A model generated the notes under the pieces. That model did no database searches and was not told the DNA's origin. It saw nothing but the letters and a program-made list of their open reading frames with translations. Below, in pieces: positions 1 to 5,156 of a stretch of 8,517 bases of DNA. Each line of letters begins with the position of its first letter. The stretch's first letter is position 1. The DNA comes from Candidatus Parvarchaeota archaeon. GTDB lineage: Archaea; Nanobdellota; Nanobdellia; Parvarchaeales; Parvarchaeaceae. The stretch spans positions 1 to 8,517 of the forward strand of contig JAMCRB010000045.1 in assembly GCA_023380435.1 (NCBI GenBank). The letters are read 5' to 3'. Both the position numbers and the translations under genes were made by a program.

Positions 1-255
1 AGCACATCCTCCAAGCTGTACTATTGGAACGTAACTGTGGATGAAGGCAGTCCCGGTTTGACATATACGGTTTACCTTGTACAGAGTTCGTCTGCTTCTC
101 TGCTGGGCACTTACATAGCAGGCGAGAGTATATTTACCAAGACAATACAGGTCCCGGGAGGAAAAGGCAGTTTCATCGGCAATACCACGGGCAGCTCAAA
201 GGCTGTTAACGGAAACACTTACTCTTCGGGAGGAGAGTGCCAAGCGACTGTCTGA
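1..255 (+). CDS. 3' end of a Ser/Thr/Gly-rich, probably exported protein (partial, unrecognised)
   Basis: An open frame runs from the first base of the window to a TGA at 253-255, giving 84 residues with no stop. The GTG at 37 is unlikely to be the true start, because the frame is already coding upstream (it reads STSSKLYYWNVTV before and across that codon), so the gene begins outside the window. The visible part is rich in Ser, Thr, Gly and Tyr, alternates hydrophobic and polar residues as beta-strand proteins do, has few charged residues and a single Cys near the C-terminus. There are N-x-S/T sequons (NVT, NTT). There is no membrane span at the C-terminus. This composition is typical of archaeal surface, pilin or S-layer-like proteins, but no domain is recognisable and function is inferred from composition only. 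Its stop codon directly abuts the stop of the convergent helicase gene. Confidence 0.6.
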   Translation, partial: STSSKLYYWNVTVDEGSPGLTYTVYLVQSSSASLLGTYIAGESIFTKTIQVPGGKGSFIGNTTGSSKAVNGNTYSSGGECQATV

Positions 256-1779
256 TCAGACGAATGGATTTAAGGTTCCGTCTTGATAGACCTTGTCTGG
301 ATTGTCTTTTATGTCCTTTATTATCCTCTTCATTTTTGACTCCCTCTTTTTGGAAACCCAGTAATAAGCCTCATCGCTGGTCCCTTCTGTTATAAGCAGG
401 AATATTTTACCGACATTGAACCTGCCGACCCTGCCGCGCCGCTGTATGGACCTTATCGCGCTTGGGACGCTGTCATAGAATATCGCAAGGTCCACCCCTT
501 TTATGGATATCCCTTCTTCGCTCACGCTTGTAGAGACAAGAACGTTGTAAACCCCCGCTTCAAAATCCTTCACAATGCTAATCTGCTCTTTCTGAAGCAA
601 ACCTCCCCTACCCTGGCCTATGAATTTCACCGGCCTCAAAGCCGGGAATTTCTTAAGGTATTTGTACAGGGTGTCGACAGTCTCCCTGTACTGGGTGAAT
701 ACTATCGCCTTTTCATTGTTTTTCAGGCTTTCTAAAAGCAGGGATGCTGTCTTTTCGACCTTGGGATGCTCGACTCCCTGTTCCAATAACTTGCATGCCT
801 TCTCGTAAATCAAGGAGAGCTCCTCGATTTTTGAGAGCTCTTTGTCGGATTTTGTCGTCCCATCGAGAAGTTTCCGCATGAAATTAACGAATCCGCCGAA
901 GCTCTGGGTCGTAAGAAGGTCGTATGCGTGGTACAGTTTCAGCATCTTCGAAGTCAATATTATGCCCCTTATCGCATAGAAGTTATTCCTATTGGCGAAC
1001 ATTTGCCCCTGAAGGCTTTTCTGCAAAAGCAGTATCTTTGTCCTGTTTATGGAGTTCATGCTGTTCTTGAAAAAACCGTACTTTGCGAGCTCCAATTTCT
1101 GGGAGGATATAATAGAGTTCATCCTAAGCGCCAGTGAGGATATCTCGGGAGGAAGTTTGACTTTTACGTCTATTATCGATTTCTTTTTTATGTACGGAGA
1201 AACGTCTGGGTCGTCTTCACTCCTTATTTCAACGTTCGATATCCCCAGGTTTTTGCATATTGCGTTTATCTTAGATCTGTCGGATGAGGGAGAAGCGGTA
1301 AGCCCGAGCACCAGTGGATATTTAGCGTCAGCCAGGTATCTCTGCGCTATCCTGACGTACGAGTAGTTGCCTATAGCATGGTGAGCTTCGTCTACTACCA
1401 ATATGCTAAAGTCTGAAAAATCTATCACACCCTTGTCCATGTCGTTACTGATTGTCTGGGGCGTAGCAAATACGAGCCGCGAGACTTCATATCCCGCGCG
1501 CCTTTCATCTTTTTTTACGCTGCCGCTCGAAGCGAAAGAAGTTGAATCCATAAACTTGGAAAACGTCCTTAAGTGCTGGTTTACTAGCGGTTTTGTCGGG
1601 GCAAGGAACAGAGCTTTTGAGCCGGGGAACCTGGTAAGGCGCTCGTCCATTACAAGAGCTGCGATAACGGTCTTTCCAAGGCCGGTCGGCAGAACGACGA
1701 GCGTATTGGAATTCTTTGCGGATTCGAATATTCTGCGCTGGTATTCTCTCTCATCTATTAGTTCCCTTCTCAGGAGCAT
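256..1779 (-). CDS. hef: Hef/FANCM-type superfamily 2 helicase lacking the XPF-like nuclease domain
   Basis: This 507-residue DNA helicase belongs to the Hef/FANCM/Mph1 branch of SF2, which acts on stalled replication forks and branched DNA. Visible motifs in order: Q motif REYQ (11-14), Walker A PTGLGKT (31-37), motif Ia APTKPLVNQ (60-68), DEAH box (130-133), GNYSYV (137-142), motif III LTASP (160-164), the Hef-typical EDDPDV (188-193), an inserted mostly helical domain (about 195-335), HPK (338-340), motif IV IVFTQY (359-364), motif V STSVSEEG (416-423) and motif VI QRRGRVGR (446-453). Only 54 residues follow motif VI, so the C-terminal ERCC4/XPF nuclease and HhH domains of full-length Hef (over 700 residues in Pyrococcus) are absent. 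No room exists for them, because the stop abuts the convergent gene. The ATG overlaps the gins51 stop by one base (TAATG), suggesting translational coupling. Helicase identity is near certain; Hef assignment is strong. Confidence 0.93.
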   Translation of the reverse strand: MLLRRELIDEREYQRRIFESAKNSNTLVVLPTGLGKTVIAALVMDERLTRFPGSKALFLAPTKPLVNQHLRTFSKFMDSTSFASSGSVKKDERRAGYEVSRLVFATPQTISNDMDKGVIDFSDFSILVVDEAHHAIGNYSYVRIAQRYLADAKYPLVLGLTASPSSDRSKINAICKNLGISNVEIRSEDDPDVSPYIKKKSIIDVKVKLPPEISSLALRMNSIISSQKLELAKYGFFKNSMNSINRTKILLLQKSLQGQMFANRNNFYAIRGIILTSKMLKLYHAYDLLTTQSFGGFVNFMRKLLDGTTKSDKELSKIEELSLIYEKACKLLEQGVEHPKVEKTASLLLESLKNNEKAIVFTQYRETVDTLYKYLKKFPALRPVKFIGQGRGGLLQKEQISIVKDFEAGVYNVLVSTSVSEEGISIKGVDLAIFYDSVPSAIRSIQRRGRVGRFNVGKIFLLITEGTSDEAYYWVSKKRESKMKRIIKDIKDNPDKVYQDGTLNPFV

Positions 1780-2351
1780 TATGCATCAACTGCTTTCCCG
1801 CTTTTTATCAGTATATCAGCGACATCCTTGTCTATTTCTATAACATTTGGAAAGCCGAAAGGGCCGTATGACTTGTCATTTCTCCATATGAATTTTGGTA
1901 CATCCGCTATTATCTTTATGACTGCTTTGTCTGACTTATCGTCGGCCTCTACTCTCTGCAGCTGCTTCGGTTCTACGTTTTTTATTTCGTCTATCATCTT
2001 CTTCTTGTGGTCGTTTACGAGCTCTGACAGCCTGTCAAAAAGGATCAGCTCATTCGACATAAGATTTTGACGTATGGAGTCCACTTTTACTCCAAGAATG
2101 GCGATGTGAGCCAGCTTTATCATCCTTATGTTTATTATCTGGTCAATCGTGTTTATCGCATTTTTTATCTGAGTGGATATTTCGTCGGCACGGAGCTGGT
2201 CTCCCATCTTCTTTGCCTCTTCCAGGGAATTTTTATTTATAGCTACATACTCCTGCATATCGACAAGGACCTGATCAGTTAGTTTTGTTATCCCTTTATC
2301 GTCCTCTTGTTCTTGCCTTCTTATTCTGAGAAATTCACTGTAGGTTATCAT
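1779..2351 (-). CDS. gins51: Archaeal GINS complex subunit (GINS15/51 type)
   Basis: This 190-residue protein has the A-B domain order of archaeal GINS15/51. GINS associates with MCM and the GAN/RecJ-like protein in the archaeal replicative helicase (CMG-like) complex. The N-terminus MITYSEFLRIRRQE matches the family start. Residues 1 to about 125 form the helical A domain, including IKNAINTIDQIINIRMIKLA. A charged linker follows (about 126-142). The small B domain (143-190) carries the signature ADVPKFI (149-155), then YGPF (162-165), IEIDKDVADILIKSGKAV and the end. Length fits the family (about 180-200). No good Shine-Dalgarno lies before the ATG. The gene sits 34 bases after micro-protein D and is coupled to hef by a one-base overlap, linking replisome and fork-repair functions in one transcript. 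The assignment rests on motif recognition by eye; confidence is high because of the VPKF...YGPF pattern. Confidence 0.88.
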   Translation of the reverse strand: MITYSEFLRIRRQEQEDDKGITKLTDQVLVDMQEYVAINKNSLEEAKKMGDQLRADEISTQIKNAINTIDQIINIRMIKLAHIAILGVKVDSIRQNLMSNELILFDRLSELVNDHKKKMIDEIKNVEPKQLQRVEADDKSDKAVIKIIADVPKFIWRNDKSYGPFGFPNVIEIDKDVADILIKSGKAVDA

Positions 2352-2385
2352 AGGCTTTGTTTACATTTCTCTTAGTTTTTTCTGG

Positions 2386-2547
2386 TTAATAAGCTTTGCC
2401 AAAAGCGCTGGTCACCGCAGATGTAAATCCGGAGAAAGCGTTTGATATGTCTGTTATTATCTTTGAAGGGCCGACTAATACCAGATATATCAAAACTATT
2501 ATTATCCCAAGAGCGATTGCCAGGATATAAAACCACACTTCTTCCAT
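2386..2547 (-). CDS. Micro-protein D: 53-residue single-span membrane protein
   Basis: A small ORF of 53 residues beginning MEEVWFYILAIALG and ending TSAFGKAY. Residues 5-25 form one strongly hydrophobic helix, followed by a Pro-containing juxtamembrane VGPSKI (25-30) and a polar or amphipathic tail with DISNAFS (33-39). A good archaeal ribosome site, GGTGAT, lies six bases before the ATG, which supports translation. It precedes gins51 by 34 bases and probably shares its transcript, but it lies 185 bases beyond micro-protein C, with a promoter-like gap between. Its tail resembles that of micro-protein A (DIxNAxS and a C-terminal FGK), and its VGPSK motif resembles the Pro motif of B and C, so it is likely a paralogue. 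Function is unknown; pilin-like, regulatory or membrane-active roles are all possible. Confidence 0.7.
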   Translation of the reverse strand: MEEVWFYILAIALGIIIVLIYLVLVGPSKIITDISNAFSGFTSAVTSAFGKAY

Positions 2548-2552
2548 ATTAT

Positions 2553-2558
2553 ATCACC
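2553..2558 (-). promoter_or_regulatory. Ribosome binding site of micro-protein D
   Basis: GGTGAT on the minus strand matches the 3' end of archaeal 16S rRNA (anti-SD ending AUCACCUCC). It stands five bases from the bases adjoining the ATG at 2547. It is one of the stronger sites in the window and is the main evidence that the short ORF downstream is translated. Confidence 0.65.
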
Positions 2559-2634
2559 AATCCACGTCCAGGCGCCTGCGAATTAACGCCTTTAACTCCG
2601 CACTTTAATGTCCTGATGCTCATATTGGATTGGT

Positions 2635-2674
2635 ATTATATATTATTGTATACATCGTCTTGGTTATATATTTA
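2635..2674 (-). promoter_or_regulatory. Candidate TATA promoter(s) for the D-gins51-hef unit
   Basis: Two AT-rich TATA-like elements lie on the minus strand: AAATATATAA (2664-2673) and TAATATATAAT (2635-2645). Transcription starting about 25 bases downstream would give a leader of roughly 65-95 bases before micro-protein D. The element sits directly after a T-tract that could end the upstream operon. AT-richness makes chance matches possible, so which element is used, if either, is uncertain. The rest of the 185-base gap (2548-2732) shows no convincing gene. Confidence 0.45.
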
Positions 2675-2685
2675 CGATTTTATCC

Positions 2686-2691
2686 AAAAAA
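2686..2691 (-). terminator. Candidate T-tract terminator after micro-protein C
   Basis: The minus strand has six consecutive T residues 41 bases beyond the stop of micro-protein C and just before the TATA-like elements of the next unit. Archaeal RNA polymerase commonly terminates at such U-tracts without a hairpin. Position is sensible; the tract is short, so this is tentative. Confidence 0.35.
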
Positions 2692-2732
2692 CGCAGGCCA
2701 TCCTTTGAAGTAATCTTTTTGCACGACCGGAC

Positions 2733-2888
2733 TCACGAAAAACTAGGGACTTTTGGCAGTATCTTGTAGAATGTCGATGGGGAGAAAATATACAGGTAGA
2801 ATACTACCAGGACGATCAGTATTATTATGGTTATAATGAGTATGAAAATATAAGAAGTTACTCCTTTATTACTCAATTTCTCTGACAT
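2733..2888 (-). CDS. Micro-protein C: 51-residue single-span membrane protein
   Basis: A 51-residue ORF beginning MSEKLSNKGVTSYIFI and ending PKVPSFS. A short basic N-terminus with Lys-Gly at 8-9 precedes a very hydrophobic helix (about 13-35), then FSPSTFYK (35-42) and a short tail. The stop of micro-protein B is immediately followed by this ATG (TGAATG, zero gap), and the ribosome site GGTGG lies within the last codons of B, five bases before the start. It shares GVxxxIFIxII and an F-[ST]-P motif after the span with B, so the two look like tandem duplicates. Lys-Gly before the hydrophobic stretch is reminiscent of class III (archaeal prepilin) signals but lacks the usual Glu at +5. It is the last gene of the operon started by the 572-residue protein. 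Function unknown. Confidence 0.7.
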   Translation of the reverse strand: MSEKLSNKGVTSYIFILIITIIILIVLVVFYLYIFSPSTFYKILPKVPSFS

Positions 2889-3050
2889 TCAAACCACCGA
2901 TGTGCTTACTGCCTTTGATATGAATGTAGTGAATAAGCTGGTGAATTTATACGGCGTAAAAACCTCCAGCACTACCAATATTATCACTGCACCTATTATT
3001 ATCAATATTATGTAGATAAATATTGAACCGACTACTCCTTGTTTTTCCAT
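2889..3050 (-). CDS. Micro-protein B: 53-residue single-span membrane protein
   Basis: A 53-residue ORF beginning MEKQGVVGSIFIYIILI and ending KAVSTSVV. The hydrophobic helix spans about residues 8-30, followed by FTPYKF (31-36) and a Ser/Thr-rich amphipathic tail. The N-terminal GVVGSIFIYII aligns without gaps with GVTSYIFILII of micro-protein C (shared G, V, I, F, I, I, I), and the post-span F-T-P matches F-S-P in C. It starts three bases after the stop of A and its stop abuts the start of C, so translation is probably coupled; its own ribosome site is poor. There is no Cys and no recognisable domain. A tiny pilin-like or membrane-anchoring subunit is possible, but this is inference. Confidence 0.68.
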   Translation of the reverse strand: MEKQGVVGSIFIYIILIIIGAVIILVVLEVFTPYKFTSLFTTFISKAVSTSVV

Positions 3051-3053
3051 GAG

Positions 3054-3224
3054 TCAGAGTTTTCCAAACAGCCAGTTGAACGACAGCGCATTTACTATGT
3101 CTGCGCTCAGGCTTCCGCCCCCCTTTGAAAAATAAACCGCAAGGACTATCCCGACCAGCAGGATTATCGCTGCTATTACCAATGCTATTATCTCGGAGAT
3201 CGGCATCTGCGCTTTTTTTTGCAT
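3054..3224 (-). CDS. Micro-protein A: 56-residue membrane protein with a prepilin-like N-terminus
   Basis: A 56-residue ORF beginning MQKKAQMPISEIIALVIA and ending NWLFGKL. The layout is Lys-Lys-Ala, then a short MPISE stretch, then an uninterrupted hydrophobic helix to about residue 32, then SKGGGS, DIVNALS (42-48) and FGK near the C-terminus. Lys-Ala followed by a Glu-containing turn and a hydrophobic helix resembles class III archaeal prepilin signals; methanogen pilins processed by EppA are similarly short. The Glu falls at +5 if cleavage were after Gln6 and at +6 if after Ala5, so the match is imperfect. The gene starts two bases after the stop of the 572-residue gene and is followed after three bases by B. 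No prepilin peptidase, secretion ATPase or platform protein is in the window. An A8 run follows the start codon. Confidence 0.7.
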   Translation of the reverse strand: MQKKAQMPISEIIALVIAAIILLVGIVLAVYFSKGGGSLSADIVNALSFNWLFGKL

Positions 3225-3226
3225 AA

Positions 3227-4945
3227 TCAGAATATATCAAACTTGGAGAGCGGATTGTGGAATCGCAGCCTCCTTTTGTATTCGGAGTACATAGTATATG
3301 TATTTGAAGAAGCTACAGCCAAGCCCAGCTCGACTATGTCTTTTTCTCCGCGCTTCCTCTCGAATCTTTTATTAACCATTATCTCATAAAGCTCCGGGTC
3401 GAAGGTTTCTCCACCCTTTTTAGGTGATGGCGCAAACCCTTTTGCTATGCCGAATATGTCCTGCTTGAATGAGGAATAGATGTCGAATAAGGCAAAGTTT
3501 GGCCGCTTTTTCTCCGGTTCTTTCTTCTTCTCTGCTTCTTTTAAGTACTTATCCAAATCAGCCCTTATAACGTTAAGCGAGTTTATTGAGACCTTGTCGA
3601 CTGCTCCGAAGACCGATTTCTGTATGCTTGCGGTGGCTGCCTTCTTGAACAAGTACCATTCATCTAGTGTGAAGCAATAGGGATAAAAATGGACGTCTAG
3701 TGTTCCCTCATACTGCGGCTGCGGTGGCTGCGGCAATTCTTTCATGAAGGTCTGTTTTTCCTTGAAAGAGAAATCTACCTGTAATCCTGCTATCACTTCT
3801 GGCCCGTATTTCTTCAGTCTTTTGTAGATAAAGCTCCTGTTGCTCTCGTTATGGCCCTGCTCCAGAAGTGAGACTACGCCGGATTTGGGTGATACTTCGA
3901 CGGGGATTTCTATACCTCTGCCGCCAAATAATTTTTTGTGTGCTATGTCATATTCTTCCAGGTATACAGGTTTATAGCCGAATATGCTTACAGAAAACAT
4001 TGCCGCTTCAGATATATCCATTATCTTCGTCTGAGAAATGTAATCCTTGCCAGTCTGCATCTTCGGCATGTTTATCCTCTGGAGTATAGACATGTACTGC
4101 GAAGCCCATTCTGTATATAGGTCAAAAGAGCCTATCTGGCTCTTCAGGTACTGGAGAAGCATGTCTTTCCTATTCCTTAGATCGGTGCTGTTTATTTCCT
4201 TCCATTTTTCATACTCTACGAAGCGGTTTTTAAGAACATCTTTGTATAGTTTGTTCTTCTGCATTGATTCTATGTCCTTTAGTGTCTTAACGGAATAGAA
4301 CTGCGCGACTATATCAAGAAACCCCGGCCCTGCCTGGCTCTGAGTCGGTGATCTCGAAAGCGAGATCATGCTGGCGCCGCCTTTTCTGGCATCGACGTTG
4401 TCGACAAATATTCGTTTTAGAGCAAGTTCTCCCCCCTCTGCTTTCTGTTTATCTGAAGACTTCGCGGTGTCGTAAAAATCTAGGTTCCTGTCGAGCTCTT
4501 TCAGCTCGTATGTTATAGATATTATAGATTTGAGAACTGCATTTATATCCACGAGCAGCTTCATGACCCTGTCTTCGAGAGACCTTCTCTTCTCAAGCAC
4601 CATGACCATCAGATTTGATATTGCCGCGGGGTCTACTGTCTCTTTTAACCTGAGCTTGCTGTATCCGAAGGCTGAAAGTTCCTGGCCCAGGGAGTAATAC
4701 TCTGATTGGAACTGGTATCTGCCACGTATATCGCCTGACACAAAATAACCAGAAGCGTTTCCAAAAATGCTTGTGTCTGGTCTGGCCTTCTTACTATCGA
4801 ACCTGAAGTCTATTTGGCCGTTATAGTGGCTTTTCAATGAGGTGGCCCTTCTTTTAAGCTCAGACATAAGCTTTTCTGCATATGAGGCATCGGATTCCGG
4901 CTTTGAGAGAATGCTCAACTGACGTTTTAGTTCGTTGATGTTCAT
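3227..4945 (-). CDS. Conserved-looking 572-residue soluble protein of unknown function, first gene of the micro-protein operon
   Basis: I do not recognise this protein. It has no signal peptide, no membrane span, no Walker, DxD or zinc motif, and only one Cys (424), so it is probably cytosolic. It is largely helical: a charged N-terminus (1-40), a coiled-coil-like leucine-rich stretch at about 108-158, further helices at 215-290, a mixed segment with FGYKPVYLEEYD (322-333), a Pro/Gln linker PQPPQPQ (405-411), then DVHFYPYCFTLDEW (417-430), a lysine/glutamate-rich linker (469-481) and a C-terminal region with LFDIYSSFKQDIFG (486-499) ending NPLSKFDIF. The ATG has only a weak AAAGG site upstream. 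Three single-span micro-proteins follow with gaps of 2, 3 and 0 bases, so it is probably their cytosolic partner. A scaffold or assembly factor is inferred, not shown. Confidence 0.85.
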   Translation of the reverse strand: MNINELKRQLSILSKPESDASYAEKLMSELKRRATSLKSHYNGQIDFRFDSKKARPDTSIFGNASGYFVSGDIRGRYQFQSEYYSLGQELSAFGYSKLRLKETVDPAAISNLMVMVLEKRRSLEDRVMKLLVDINAVLKSIISITYELKELDRNLDFYDTAKSSDKQKAEGGELALKRIFVDNVDARKGGASMISLSRSPTQSQAGPGFLDIVAQFYSVKTLKDIESMQKNKLYKDVLKNRFVEYEKWKEINSTDLRNRKDMLLQYLKSQIGSFDLYTEWASQYMSILQRINMPKMQTGKDYISQTKIMDISEAAMFSVSIFGYKPVYLEEYDIAHKKLFGGRGIEIPVEVSPKSGVVSLLEQGHNESNRSFIYKRLKKYGPEVIAGLQVDFSFKEKQTFMKELPQPPQPQYEGTLDVHFYPYCFTLDEWYLFKKAATASIQKSVFGAVDKVSINSLNVIRADLDKYLKEAEKKKEPEKKRPNFALFDIYSSFKQDIFGIAKGFAPSPKKGGETFDPELYEIMVNKRFERKRGEKDIVELGLAVASSNTYTMYSEYKRRLRFHNPLSKFDIF

Positions 4946-5156
4946 ATTTTGCCTTTAAGCTGCTACACCTTCTCGAATGTTGATACTTTTATGCATCTGA
5001 CAATTGAGAGCTTTTGCTGCCATATGCTTATTAATCTAACCTCATATTTATTAGTTTAATTGTCTAGAAAACGTGGTTTAAGCGGCAAAATCGGGGGTTT
5101 AACGTTTATAAATAATAGGAGATATAAAAAGACATAATCGAAATCTGGAGGTAAAC
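4946..5156 (+). promoter_or_regulatory. Divergent promoter region with spaced GTTTAA copies
   Basis: This 211-base spacer separates the leftward 572-residue gene from the rightward nucleotidyltransferase gene and contains no ORF. Rightward, a TATA box TTTATAAAT lies at 5105-5113, about 44 bases before the ATG, giving an expected leader near 25 bases. Leftward, a TATA-like TGCATAAAAG lies at 4986-4995 on the minus strand. GTTTAA occurs at 5054, 5076 and 5097, spaced 22 and 21 bases, about two helical turns, and the last copy ends just before the rightward TATA box. The copies could be regulator sites, though the sequence is AT-rich enough for chance. Confidence 0.55.
5147..5152 (+). promoter_or_regulatory. 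Strong ribosome binding site of the nucleotidyltransferase gene
   Basis: GGAGGT lies four bases before the ATG at 5157. It is a full match to the archaeal anti-Shine-Dalgarno and fixes the start codon; the next in-frame ATG lies far downstream. Confidence 0.85.

Noticed and set aside
1403..1843. 146-codon plus-strand ORF opposite hef
   Set aside because: Antisense to the conserved helicase motifs; no recognisable domain.
2549..2623. 24-codon minus-strand ORF ending one base before micro-protein D
   Set aside because: Neat junction (TAATATG), but there is no ribosome site or recognisable sequence; kept only as a possible leader peptide.
2442..2708. 88-codon plus-strand ORF across micro-protein D and its upstream gap
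   Set aside because: Antisense to D, no ribosome site, composition looks random; D has a good GGTGAT site.
2548..2732. C/D box small RNA or tRNA in the gap between micro-proteins C and D
   Set aside because: No proper C box (RTGATGA) with matching D box, and no cloverleaf or T-loop sequence was found on either strand.
2947..3240. 97-codon minus-strand ORF overlapping the large gene's end and micro-proteins A and B
   Set aside because: Its frame gives a low-complexity polar sequence, while the competing frames give two clean single-span proteins that tile the operon with 2-3 base gaps.
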